From positions 1 through 51,439 of the forward strand of contig CAZRRV010000006.1 in the NCBI GenBank assembly GCA_964602735.1: DNA of 51,439 nucleotides, in the 5' to 3' direction. The position numbers and the translations under genes were made by a program. The stretch comes from CAZRRV01 sp964602735 (GTDB taxonomy: Bacteria > Bacillota > Clostridia > Oscillospirales > Acutalibacteraceae). Positions 44,242-51,439 of the stretch are shown here, piece by piece. The notes under the pieces were generated by a model. It saw only the letters and a list, made by a program, of their open reading frames with translations. It was not told where the DNA came from and did not search any database. The stretch's first letter is position 1; each line of letters starts with the position of its first letter.

Positions 44242-46242
44242 CTACTGTATGCTTTGAAAATACATCACGATTCCCCGCACCAGCGCCTCGGCTTTCCGAT
44301 CGTTGACGGCGCTGTCGTTAATGCCGACCGAATCGGACGAATTCGACATATATCCGTTCTCGGTAAGAACCTGCGGGCAGGTTGGCAGTCTCCCCACATA
44401 ATAGTAATGCCACTTCAGAACCGTTCTGTCGTTGCCGCTGTTTGCGGCGGTGTAAATTCCCGTCGCTTTCGTATGTTCGAACACATATTTCGCGGCGTCT
44501 TTCGAAAACGCGTAATAATAGTAGGCGCCGAATCCTTTAAGTTTTGACGAAACATTGGAATCGTGGTGTATTGCAAGGCAGAAATCGGGCGCCGTTCTTT
44601 TTAGTATCATCCTGCGGTTTTCGGAATCGACGGTGGTATTATTGTCCGTACGGTTCATAATAACGGTAGCTCCCGTTGTTTGCAGCTCTCTCTGTATCTT
44701 TTGCGCCAGAAAAAGATTTCGGTTCGCCTCCCCCGGAAGACCTTTCTTTACGGGACCCGCCCCGGGATCCGCTCCGCCGTGCCCCACATCCAGCATAATA
44801 CGGACATTTTTCAGGTTCACTCCGTATTTATTTCCGGTATCCGCCGTAATTTTAGCGGGATTCAAAAACTCAAACACCAGCTGACCCGCACTGTCGTACC
44901 GGCAGTCCCAGCCGAAAAATTTACCGGTCCGTTTTAAGTACAGCCGCAGAACGGTATCGCTGCCGCCGCGTATTATCTCGGCGCGGGAAAACAGAGGATT
45001 GTCCGGCGGTATAACAACATCGCCGGTAAACACGGTGGCGTAGTAGAATTTTATTTCGACATACTGAAAAGTCTGCGCCTCGATTGTATAGTCCTGCGTC
45101 GGCGGGTTGGTATAATTCTGTGGCAAAAGGCTCAGAAGGAAAGGCGCTTTCCACGTCGGCTTCAACGTAAGAACCGAGTGGCTCGACTGTTGTTCGGTAG
45201 ACGGCAGCCCGTTTGAAAACCCCACAACGGATATTTCGTTGTGATCGGGCAGTTTTCCCTCATACTGTTTGGCAAGCTGCACACTGCCCTTGCCGCCGGT
45301 ACTCAGCTTCCTCCGGCTCATAACTCTGCGCCCGCACCGCAAAAGCAGATAATCATCGCCGTTTTCGCTGCGCTCGGATGCGGGCTTGCAGTAATCAACA
45401 GTACCCCGCGGCAGAAAACTGTTGGTGGGATGCGAACGGTAATCCGCAATATGCCCGTCGTTCGTTTCGGCAAAATCGTTTACGACTTCGGCTATCATGC
45501 CGGATCCGACATCTATATATCCCCCCGCCGGGGTAGCCGAAGGGTCGCTTTTTTTAACTATCGTAAACTTCTTAACGGTGATATTGCCCGATGAAAAAGT
45601 TTCGGTAATTCCGTTATATGTACCCGTAAAAACTATTTTGCCGAGGCTCAGATCCTTCTCGGGCGCGTCGGGCATCCGCAAAACCGCCGAATAATCCGCA
45701 AATTCGCCGTTCCCGCCCGGTTTTTCGATTAAATTTTCAACGGTGCCGTTAAACGCCGCCTTTACCTGTGCGCCGCGTCTCGCTTTCGAAGTCACCGTTA
45801 CCGCGGCTCCGCTTTCGTATGATTGCGCTTTTGAAGGCGACCAGCTCCGCAGCACAACATACCGATACGTAATGTTGTATTCGGCTGTATCGCCCTTATG
45901 TTCAAATAAAAATGCGTTTTTTCCGATATTAAGTTTCACTTCAAACGAAAACCCGCCGTCGTTCCCGCGCGCAACCGGCTCGCCGTTACACAAAAGCGGC
46001 TGACCGGGATCCGATGTTCCTTTGAATACTACGGTTTCGTTCTCCGTCGTAAAATTTCTGTTTTCCGGAAAGCTTACGGTCAGCCGCTTTTCCTCGCTTG
46101 AAAATTCCGACTGATACACTATTTCCGAACTCGCGCCGGCAGAGGAAGATCCCCGCGCTGTCTGTTTCTTTCCGCCGCACGCGGATGCCGCCAGGCAGAG
46201 TGTTGCCGAGAGAATTACTGCGGCAAAAGCTTTAATCTTCAT
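44242..46242 (-). CDS. lipoprotein with N-acetylmuramoyl-L-alanine amidase domain
   Basis: A 666-residue exported protein. The N-terminus is a signal peptide ending in a lipobox (LAASAC, Cys22), then a Ser-rich spacer, a long beta-rich region of about 400 residues, and a C-terminal Amidase_3 domain from about residue 480. Zinc ligands are visible in MLDVGHGG, GEANRN and AIHHDSN, and the catalytic Glu in LTENGYMSN. It would cut the lactyl-peptide bond of peptidoglycan at the membrane surface. The ATG at 46242 has a weak binding site; a strong promoter lies at 46378-46405. Confidence 0.92.
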   Translation of the reverse strand: MKIKAFAAVILSATLCLAASACGGKKQTARGSSSAGASSEIVYQSEFSSEEKRLTVSFPENRNFTTENETVVFKGTSDPGQPLLCNGEPVARGNDGGFSFEVKLNIGKNAFLFEHKGDTAEYNITYRYVVLRSWSPSKAQSYESGAAVTVTSKARRGAQVKAAFNGTVENLIEKPGGNGEFADYSAVLRMPDAPEKDLSLGKIVFTGTYNGITETFSSGNITVKKFTIVKKSDPSATPAGGYIDVGSGMIAEVVNDFAETNDGHIADYRSHPTNSFLPRGTVDYCKPASERSENGDDYLLLRCGRRVMSRRKLSTGGKGSVQLAKQYEGKLPDHNEISVVGFSNGLPSTEQQSSHSVLTLKPTWKAPFLLSLLPQNYTNPPTQDYTIEAQTFQYVEIKFYYATVFTGDVVIPPDNPLFSRAEIIRGGSDTVLRLYLKRTGKFFGWDCRYDSAGQLVFEFLNPAKITADTGNKYGVNLKNVRIMLDVGHGGADPGAGPVKKGLPGEANRNLFLAQKIQRELQTTGATVIMNRTDNNTTVDSENRRMILKRTAPDFCLAIHHDSNVSSKLKGFGAYYYYAFSKDAAKYVFEHTKATGIYTAANSGNDRTVLKWHYYYVGRLPTCPQVLTENGYMSNSSDSVGINDSAVNDRKAEALVRGIVMYFQSIQ

Positions 46243-46377
46243 TTCGGTTTTATTTCTCTTTTCCGTATTGTATGGTTTCGCCGGAATATCGGTTTGCTCC
46301 GTGGCGCACACCCCGCCCGCCGCCCGGTATGTTAATCCGGGCGTAACGCGGCGCGCACATGACAGCAACTCAAAATT

Positions 46378-46405
46378 ATTATACCGCCCCGTCCGCGTTT
46401 GTCAA
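46378..46405 (-). promoter_or_regulatory. promoter of the amidase gene
   Basis: On the reverse strand a perfect TTGACA and a perfect TATAAT are separated by 16 bases, leaving a leader of about 130 bases before the ATG. I see no regulatory fold in the leader. Confidence 0.85.
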
Positions 46406-46414
46406 TATATATTG

Positions 46415-46438
46415 CAAAAAAGCCGCCTGTTCGGCGGC
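46415..46438 (-). terminator. intrinsic terminator before the amidase promoter
   Basis: Read leftwards, GCCGCC / GGCGGC closes a 5-base loop and is followed by TTTTTTGC. This textbook terminator would end leftward transcription arriving from 46471-47330, which supports that stretch having once been an expressed gene. Confidence 0.85.
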
Positions 46439-46884
46439 ACGATTGCAAACCCGTTCCGTAAAATTTCCGGTTACCCCGACAGTACACACGGTTGTTCTCC
46501 CGGCATCATTTCTTTGTAATCTTTTCCGTAATCATAGAAAAATCTTAAATTCCGCCGCCGCTCTTTCGCAAATTCCCCGTCCCGGACGGCGGCGCGACAG
46601 TTTGCCGGAAACCGCCGTCTGCATCCCCTTTTACATATTTCGAATATACCGTCCGCCGCCTCGGCGTTCCGGCGGGTTCTCTTTTGCAAAACCCGCGATC
46701 CGGGGGATATTTTCGTCAGACAGCGCCCGATCCCGGCAGAAATTTTCACATACCCGGTAATCGGAAAAATTTCGTTGCCGTCACCGACCCAATCTCCGCC
46801 CTTTTCCGACCGGAACAGCCGTATACGCATCCGTCGGGTTGACGGAACCGGCAAATTCCCTTTTTCTGAATTTCGATAAATTCC

Positions 46885-47064
46885 TTAAGGCAACACCGCG
46901 TAATGATTGCACGTCAGATGCGCCGTCAGATTTTTCGTTAGACGAAACAAAAAGCGCAGGGAATACTTTGTGTATTTCCGAGCATTTTTGTGAAATATAA
47001 CGGAAAATCCGCAAGCAGATGACGTGCAAAGCCGTCAGGCGGTTATTATGCGGTGTTGCCTTAA
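46885..47064 (+). repeat. TTAA-bounded 180-bp repeat, complete copy
   Basis: Both ends are TTAA and the terminal inverted repeats are TTAAGGCAACACCGC and its complement. Inside are GCCGTCAGATTTTTCGTTA, AAAAAGCGCAGG, a TTTGTGTATT segment and a second inverted arm, CAAAGCCGTCAGGCGG. It encodes no protein and is probably a MITE-like element mobilised by a transposase not present here. Its right TTAA is shared with a second, inverted partial copy. Confidence 0.8.
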
Positions 47065-47113
47065 GGCAACCCCGCCGGGCAACCGCCTAACGGCTCCCGA
47101 TGTCATCTGCCGA
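47061..47113 (-). repeat. TTAA-bounded repeat, partial inverted copy
   Basis: Starting at the right TTAA of the complete copy, this segment is the inverted terminal part of the same element: TTAAGGCAACCCCGCCGGGC, then CCGCCTAACGGCTCCCGATG, then TCATCTGCC. It matches the right end of the copy at 50025-50204 (inverted) better than its direct neighbour. It seems to be the remnant of an earlier insertion. Confidence 0.65.
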
Positions 47114-47367
47114 CATACCTTTTCTTTTGCTCATCCGGCAGCCCGGCGTTACGGCGGCAAACTTCCGCCGCCCATACGCCTCTTTTATCAAGTGGGAGCG
47201 TTCCGTTCAGACAAATAACGAGCGCCGCCTCCGGCGCGGTGAACGCGTAGCCGATATTTTGTAAATAATCGCGTATGTCCGCTAATTGATAAAATCCGTA
47301 ATTTCCGTAAAAATTTTTTCTTCCGTTCAAATATTACGAAGGCGTCACCCTCCGTTTCCGATCCCGC

Positions 47368-48153
47368 TTAATTTTCAAACACCCCCGCGGTATAATGTTT
47401 TGAATTATCCGCTTTGTACTCGACCGGCATATCTTTAAGATTAAAGAAAAACCGCAAATACCCTTCCAGTCCCCCGAACGCGAAACACAGCGGATTTGCG
47501 TACACCACGGCTTTGCCGCGCTTTATTTCCACCCGTCCGCGCGGATAATAATTCCACGGGCGTTTTGATTTGCCGGCGAATTTCCAAACTTCTCTGTGCG
47601 ACGGAACCGGATCGACGGTTTGCGAAACGGGAAAAGCCGCGACGGTTCCCCTGTCGGTAATCACCCCGAACGGGCCTTTAAGACACGAACGCGCCAATCC
47701 CTCTTTTTCGAGCGCCGGCATCAGCTTGTTGAGTAACAACCGGTTCGGGCAATATCTGTAGTCCGCGAAAATCTCGATTCCGGATTTATCGAAATGCTCT
47801 TTTATCGCAGCCGCACATGCCGCGCTCCGGCTTTGCCCGTATTCGCACTGGCATATTATATTCAGCCCGTCTTCCACGGCAGAATAAATAAATTTTGCAA
47901 GTTTCGGTGCCTCGGGCAAATAGGTATCGTATAAAATCCCGTAATCATTCAACATTTCGATAATATCGATGTCACGGACGGCAACCGCGAAAACCCGTTC
48001 GCATATTCCCGTATAATCGAGCGGCTCGCAGGTATGGCCGAGTTGTTCCCCCGGGGGATCGTAAAACGAAATTACGGCGGTGCCGTCCGAAAACCCGGAT
48101 TGCATCAGCGCAACCGTCGCCTCGCGCGACAAAACCGTTATCGCGTTTTTCAT
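47368..48153 (-). CDS. dual-specificity-type phosphatase domain fused to a C-terminal accessory domain
   Basis: A 261-residue cytoplasmic protein. Residues 1-150 are a cysteine phosphatase with the CX5R loop CEYGQSR (Cys103, Arg109). Phosphatases that open with the same ITVLSR motif are, as I recall, common on Clostridia mobile elements. Residues about 180-261 form an extra domain with WNYYPRGRVEIKRGKAVVY, which resembles separate small proteins of such elements. The start is the ATG at 48153, with GGCGGGAAG upstream; the frame is open 22 codons further. It has its own promoter at 48248-48276 and lies downstream of the FtsH-like gene. Confidence 0.8.
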   Translation of the reverse strand: MKNAITVLSREATVALMQSGFSDGTAVISFYDPPGEQLGHTCEPLDYTGICERVFAVAVRDIDIIEMLNDYGILYDTYLPEAPKLAKFIYSAVEDGLNIICQCEYGQSRSAACAAAIKEHFDKSGIEIFADYRYCPNRLLLNKLMPALEKEGLARSCLKGPFGVITDRGTVAAFPVSQTVDPVPSHREVWKFAGKSKRPWNYYPRGRVEIKRGKAVVYANPLCFAFGGLEGYLRFFFNLKDMPVEYKADNSKHYTAGVFEN

Positions 48154-48247
48154 ACACCGCTTCCCGCCTTTCCGTCGCGGAACCCCGTTCGCCGCGCCGT
48201 CCGGTACGGTGTTCCGCAACCCGTTACCTCACAACCTGCGGCAAAAA

Positions 48248-48276
48248 ATTATAAACCCGTTGTTCCCGTATGTCAT
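48248..48276 (-). promoter_or_regulatory. promoter of the phosphatase gene
   Basis: On the reverse strand ATGACA and TATAAT are separated by 17 bases, about 95 bases ahead of the ATG and inside the spacer that follows the FtsH-like gene. Confidence 0.7.
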
Positions 48277-48321
48277 CTCATCGGCCGGTGTGTATCGTTT
48301 GCCGCTGGCGCCGGATATATT

Positions 48322-49653
48322 TTACAGTGCGGCGGGAACGATGTTGCACTCATCTTTTATACGTTTTATATCCGCCGCAGTAAGCAGTCGTTTTACCGAC
48401 AGGGCGGACACCGTTTTCTCGAAAAAGCCGTTGTTAATCGCAAGTATTTCTTTTGCTTTGCGGTAGTATTTTTCAATCTCCGCCGACACAACATGCTCCT
48501 GCTCTTCGGTAAGGTGTTCGGAACCCGAATATCCGGTTTGATGCAGGCGGAACCCGCAAACACATTCGTGTACGACATGGCGTTTGGCGCAGTTAAACGC
48601 ATAATCGAAATCGCGGGCACATCCCGCATCGAAAATTCCGAAACGCTGTTCTACCGCGGCGGCGCCGGCAAGCGCGGCGACGATACGGCTTTTTTCGCGG
48701 TAAAGCGGGGCGATATCGGGATCGTTGTAATACGCGGTAAAACCGCCGTTTGCTCCGCCGCCGTTATGGGCGGAAACGAGGGTTACGCTTTCGGGGCAAA
48801 GCACTTCCGAAACTACGGCGTGCCCGGCCTCGTGGTAAATAATCTGAGACAGCAGACTGTTCGCGTCGGAGAGGAAATCACCGTCGCGTGCGCCGCCGTC
48901 ACAGTCATGGTCGTCGTATTCGCCGTCACATCCCGTCGGAACATTGAAAACGGTTCTTAAACACGCCTCGGTAAAGTGTTCCATTGTTATTGCGCCGGCT
49001 CTTTCGTATCCGGCGAAAAGACCGGCCTCGTTGATTACCGTTTCCAGTTCGGCGCAGGATCTGCCGTCCATAATTCTCGCAATCGTTTTGGTATCGATTC
49101 CGCTTATGAGTTTCTTGTCTTTCAGATAATGGTCGATTATCTTCTCCGCGTCAGCTCCGTGCGGCGCGGTCACCTCTATTTTTCGGTCAAATCTGCCGGC
49201 GCGCCGCAGAGAGGCGGGCAGACATCCGATGTTGTTCGCCGTAGCGAGAACAAAAACTTCTTTGTCTTTTACTTCGTCGATACACGACTGTACCGTAACG
49301 TATTCTTCGGCGTCGGGATGCCTCTCGTCGCCGTTCGCGAATTTATCCATATCGTCGAGATAAACAACAGACGGTGCATTCTCGGCGGCACGATCGAATG
49401 TCGCTTTGATTTCTTTGATAAAATCTCCGTTCGGACGGTCTTTGCGGCAAACAAAAACTCTGCGCCCGCTTTCGTCGATAACGGCACTCGCCATCAGCGA
49501 TTTACCGACGCCCGGCTCCCCGTAAAGCAGAAGTCCCCGCGGAGCCGTCACCCCCAATCCGGCGTAGATCTCACCGTTTTTCAAAGTATCGGTAATCTGT
49601 TTCAATTCTTTTTTAATCGCGGCATAACCTATAATTTTGTCAAAAGCGCTCAT
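48322..49653 (-). CDS. FtsH-like AAA+ ATPase with M41-type metalloprotease domain, no membrane segment
   Basis: A 443-residue protein. The AAA+ module has Walker A GEPGVGKS (45-52), Walker B VVYLDDMD (96-103) and the arginine-containing GRFDRKIE. The peptidase module has the zinc site HEAGH (274-278) and a downstream aspartate in CARDFDYAF (Asp348) as third ligand. FtsH has two N-terminal membrane helices; this has none, so it is probably cytoplasmic. The ATG at 49653 follows GAGG by 8 bases. The frame stays open about 170 codons upstream, through a spacer and a repeat, so a longer N-terminus cannot be fully excluded. Confidence 0.88.
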   Translation of the reverse strand: MSAFDKIIGYAAIKKELKQITDTLKNGEIYAGLGVTAPRGLLLYGEPGVGKSLMASAVIDESGRRVFVCRKDRPNGDFIKEIKATFDRAAENAPSVVYLDDMDKFANGDERHPDAEEYVTVQSCIDEVKDKEVFVLATANNIGCLPASLRRAGRFDRKIEVTAPHGADAEKIIDHYLKDKKLISGIDTKTIARIMDGRSCAELETVINEAGLFAGYERAGAITMEHFTEACLRTVFNVPTGCDGEYDDHDCDGGARDGDFLSDANSLLSQIIYHEAGHAVVSEVLCPESVTLVSAHNGGGANGGFTAYYNDPDIAPLYREKSRIVAALAGAAAVEQRFGIFDAGCARDFDYAFNCAKRHVVHECVCGFRLHQTGYSGSEHLTEEQEHVVSAEIEKYYRKAKEILAINNGFFEKTVSALSVKRLLTAADIKRIKDECNIVPAAL

Positions 49654-50024
49654 TTTTACAACCTCGCCTTTCCGTTTTTTCAAATGTATTATAACACGCA
49701 CAGCGTCCCCCTTTCGGTACATAATTCCGTACATACGGTTACGGTAAATCCGCTTCGCCGCCGTTTCCTTTTCCCGTGTGTTTCCCCGCCGCCGATCTTT
49801 CGCCCGATCCCGGATAATTTTCTGCTGTTTTTTCGTAAATTCATGCCTCCGCGATAAATATATATCTTCCGCCCGCCTGTATATCGTTTCTTTGACGCTG
49901 TTTTGGTCGTCCGCCGGTGTTTTTTCAAAACCATTATACAACGAAAATGCATTATACCCCGGAAACCACGCCGAATACCGGCTTACCGCCCGCCCCCGGC
50001 TCATATATTGTTTATCGGCGTCGT
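49654..50024. other. spacer upstream of the FtsH-like gene
   Basis: No confident gene. On the reverse strand an extended -10 (TGTTATAAT, about 49689-49697) lies about 36 bases ahead of the FtsH-like start and may be its promoter, without a good -35. The DNA upstream is open in the FtsH frame and has a Lys/Arg-rich, helical-looking translation (for example FTKKQQKIIRDRAKDRRR), possibly a gene remnant. Confidence 0.4.
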
Positions 50025-50204
50025 TTAAGGCAATACAGCATAAAGTCCCGGTGTCGGGTGCGCCGTCAGATTTTTCGTTAAGAGAAAGCAAAAAGCGCAG
50101 GAACCTCTTTGTGTATTGACGGGCATTTTTTGTAAAATATATCGGAAAATGCCGGGCAGATGACATTTGAACCGTCAGGCGGTCGCCCGGCGGTGGTGCC
50201 TTAA
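50025..50204 (+). repeat. TTAA-bounded 180-bp repeat, complete copy
   Basis: This is the same length and orientation as the copy at 46885-47064, bounded by TTAA at 50025-50028 and 50201-50204. It shares GCCGTCAGATTTTTCGTTA and the CAAAAAGCGCAGGAA and TTTGTGTATT segments. Its terminal inverted repeats are less exact. With the other complete copy it brackets the phosphatase and FtsH-like genes. The 163 bases from 50205 to 50367 hold no gene that I can support. Confidence 0.8.
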
Positions 50205-50367
50205 GTTTTTCGGAGGCACTGTTCCGTTTTCACCGCATAACAACAGCGCGGCCGTGTTTTTCGCAAACCGACCGCACCGTCGCCGTATATCAATATTCAT
50301 GCTTTTCACAGTGTTTTTTCAAAGATCCGGCAGAACAGCCGCGTGCCGGCAGCAGCCCCGCACCGCC

Positions 50368-50706
50368 TTAAAAAATTATATGTTCGATTCGATATGATTC
50401 GGTTCCCGCTCTGGCGGTAAGAACTGCGGTTTTGCCGTCGCTCAATTCGATTTTATACTTTGTGCCGTAAATCGCGGCCGTCTGGTTGCCGCTTTCGCGA
50501 ATGTCGATGACGCCCATCGCGAGTATCCAGGCGTTCTTTACTTTATCGTGCGTAACAACATACTCCGTTTTATTCGGCATGGCAAATATTATATAATTAT
50601 CGTTGTCGGCTCTGATTACGGTGCCCGCCGGAAAAGCGGAGCCGGAAACATAACCGATTGTTTCGGACGGTTTCGCGGTGTTTTTCACGATAATGCCGAG
50701 AGCCAT
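50368..50706 (-). CDS. small beta-rich protein of unknown function beside the inverted repeats
   Basis: A 112-residue soluble protein I do not recognise. It reads as alternating strands, with GYVSGSAFPAGTVIRADND in the first half and GTKYKIELSDGKTAVLTAR followed by YRIEHIIF in the second, possibly two small barrels. The ATG has AAAGGAAG 8 bases upstream. Its start lies 39 bases from the left inverted repeat at 50745. No promoter is visible between them, so its expression may depend on the orientation of the segment beyond. Confidence 0.7.
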   Translation of the reverse strand: MALGIIVKNTAKPSETIGYVSGSAFPAGTVIRADNDNYIIFAMPNKTEYVVTHDKVKNAWILAMGVIDIRESGNQTAAIYGTKYKIELSDGKTAVLTARAGTESYRIEHIIF

Positions 50707-50744
50707 AAACGCAACTTCCTTTCGGGTTTATGCCGTTTATGCCG

Positions 50745-50766
50745 AACATAATCGGTATTATGTTTC
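50745..50766 (+). repeat. left inverted repeat of a possible invertible segment
   Basis: A 22-bp sequence whose first 20 bases are AACATAAT-CGGT-ATTATGTT: two 8-bp complementary arms around an asymmetric 4-base centre, the usual design of a tyrosine recombinase core site. It is repeated perfectly, in inverse orientation, at 51025-51046. Confidence 0.75.
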
Positions 50767-50951
50767 ACGCACGGCAAACAACCGCCGGTTTTCGCCCGTA
50801 AACGGGATTAACCAGAAAAACGAGCGCGGAAATCGGGGCGTGACAAAAAGACCTTTTCCGCTTTTGAAAAATTTATGAGCGTAAAGGGTATGCGATTTGT
50901 GCGCGAAAAGCGGAATTTTCACACATTCTCCTTCGCCGGAGGGAATTTCTC

Positions 50952-50980
50952 TTGCTTTTTGGCGCCGATAATGTTAAAAT
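50952..50980 (+). promoter_or_regulatory. promoter-like sequence inside the inverted-repeat segment
   Basis: TTGCTT (50952-50957) and TAAAAT (50975-50980) are separated by 17 bases. In this orientation it points right, away from the small gene at 50368-50706 and into the 3' end of the recombinase gene on the opposite strand. After inversion of the segment it would point at the small gene. The -35 match is modest. Confidence 0.5.
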
Positions 50981-51024
50981 AACGGCAACGGGAAAGCAAA
51001 AATCCGCTTTTGCGCCCGTATGCC

Positions 51025-51046
51025 GAAACATAATACCGATTATGTT
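51025..51046 (-). repeat. right inverted repeat of a possible invertible segment
   Basis: This is the exact reverse complement of 50745-50766 over 22 bp, including the 4-base centre (ACCG on the top strand), so the two sites are oriented for inversion and not deletion. It lies 21 bases past the stop of the tyrosine recombinase gene. Confidence 0.75.
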
Positions 51047-51067
51047 GCCGCCGCCGGGCGGTGTTTT

Positions 51068-51439
51068 TTATAGAATTAAGCACATTCTTTCCATGCGGCG
51101 GCGGTGCTCCGCGCCGGTGGAAACGATATAAATCCGCGTGGTGTCGATACTGCTGTGCCCTAAGATATCCGCCAGTTTCGCTATATCTTTGTTTATTCGG
51201 TAAAACACCCGCGCGAACAGATGACGAAGATTGTGCGGGAACACCTTCTTCGGGTCTACGCACGCGGCTTTACACAACCGTTTCATATCACGCCAGATCT
51301 TTACCCGGCTTACCGGTTCGCCGTTTGTGCCGGTAAATACCGACCCCTCCGAAATACCGTTGTCACCGATATATTTCAACAGCTTTTTCCGCAAGGCTTT
51401 AACGAGAATCACCGTTCTCCGTTTGCCTTTGCAGTTTAC
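51068..51439 (-). CDS. tyrosine recombinase/integrase, C-terminal part (runs off the window)
   Basis: Only the last 123 codons or so are in the window; the 5' part lies beyond 51439. Visible catalytic features are a KGKRR segment at the edge (beta-hairpin lysine region), HNLRH (the H-x-x-R motif), LGHSS, and the tyrosine in TTRIYIV. These are the XerC/XerD-type core residues, in correct order and spacing. An in-frame ATG at 51412 is not the real start. The gene is directly next to the pair of inverted repeats, which makes it the likely enzyme for them. Confidence 0.9.
   Translation of the reverse strand, partial: VNCKGKRRTVILVKALRKKLLKYIGDNGISEGSVFTGTNGEPVSRVKIWRDMKRLCKAACVDPKKVFPHNLRHLFARVFYRINKDIAKLADILGHSSIDTTRIYIVSTGAEHRRRMERMCLIL

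Larger units (their letters stand above)
46471..47330 (-). pseudogene. decayed accessory gene interrupted by repeat elements
   Basis: The right part (47330-47103) reads as a plausible N-terminus, with NYGFYQLADIRDYLQNIGYA and TAPEAALVI, a pattern I associate with proteins carried by Clostridia mobile elements. The frame then stops at the edge of the repeats at 46885-47113. Left of the repeats, two further pieces look protein-like in different frames: EFIEIQKKGICRFRQPDG (about 46882-46815) and WVGDGNEIFPITGYVKI (about 46790-46740). A repeat insertion plus at least one frameshift would explain this. The family link is from memory and tentative. Confidence 0.45.

Noticed and set aside
46781..47029. 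Small leftward frame across the 180-bp repeat
   Set aside because: Most of it is translation of the repeat itself, and a similar frame appears at the other complete copy for the same reason.
48034..48960. 308-codon rightward open frame
   Set aside because: Antisense to the phosphatase and FtsH-like genes and crossing their spacer; no binding site or motif.
49654..50166. In-frame N-terminal extension of the FtsH-like protein to 614 residues
   Set aside because: It would include the 180-bp repeat and a promoter-like sequence; the internal ATG at 49653 has a good binding site and gives a normal AAA+ start.

Overview
The window looks like a chromosomal segment of a low-to-mid GC Gram-positive bacterium of the class Clostridia, probably an anaerobe. 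The inference rests on AGGAGG-type ribosome binding sites, frequent GTG and TTG starts, sigma-A type promoters, an IreB protein, a DUF4364 protein, a WYL regulator, a glycyl radical enzyme with its activase, and four tRNA genes that lack an encoded CCA end. No species is claimed.

Layout. Positions 1-72 hold the end of a dispersed 180-bp repeat, followed by short tandem repeats and a leftward tRNA-Leu/tRNA-Gly unit. Positions 1131-7735 are a complete F-type ATP synthase operon (small membrane gene, atpB, E, F, H, A, G, D, C) in which the delta gene encodes only the C-terminal domain. A perfect 20-bp bidirectional terminator separates it from a leftward block: yfhO-like, rsmE, thrS, Na/Pi cotransporter and two membrane proteins. 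From 16.8 to 24.1 kb lie a YfbR-like nucleotidase, a PIN-like protein, a WYL regulator, a flavin reductase-like protein, an aminotransferase and secDF. From 24.2 to 28.9 kb lie tRNA-Pro, a tandem pair of DUF4838-like genes and an MBOAT/SGNH pair that fits extracellular O-acylation. From 29 to 46 kb everything is leftward except tRNA-Thr: ireB and a small partner, an XRE-pheS-pheT unit, DUF4364, a six-gene unit ending in galU that starts with a glycyl radical enzyme and its activase, an M16C peptidase, and a lipoprotein amidase.

The right end (46.4-51.4 kb) is accessory. It has a decayed gene interrupted by repeats, a phosphatase fused to an extra domain, an FtsH-like AAA+ metalloprotease without membrane segments, a small unknown gene, and the 3' end of a tyrosine recombinase. 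Two perfect 22-bp inverted repeats lie between the last two and enclose 258 bp with a promoter-like sequence that points away from the small gene. This has the layout of a phase-variable promoter switch and is the strongest candidate for something new.

Two repeat families stand out. One is a 180-bp element with terminal inverted repeats bounded by TTAA (five full or partial copies). The other is a pair of intergenic elements that fold into the same cloverleaf-like four-way junction, with different but complementary outer stems.
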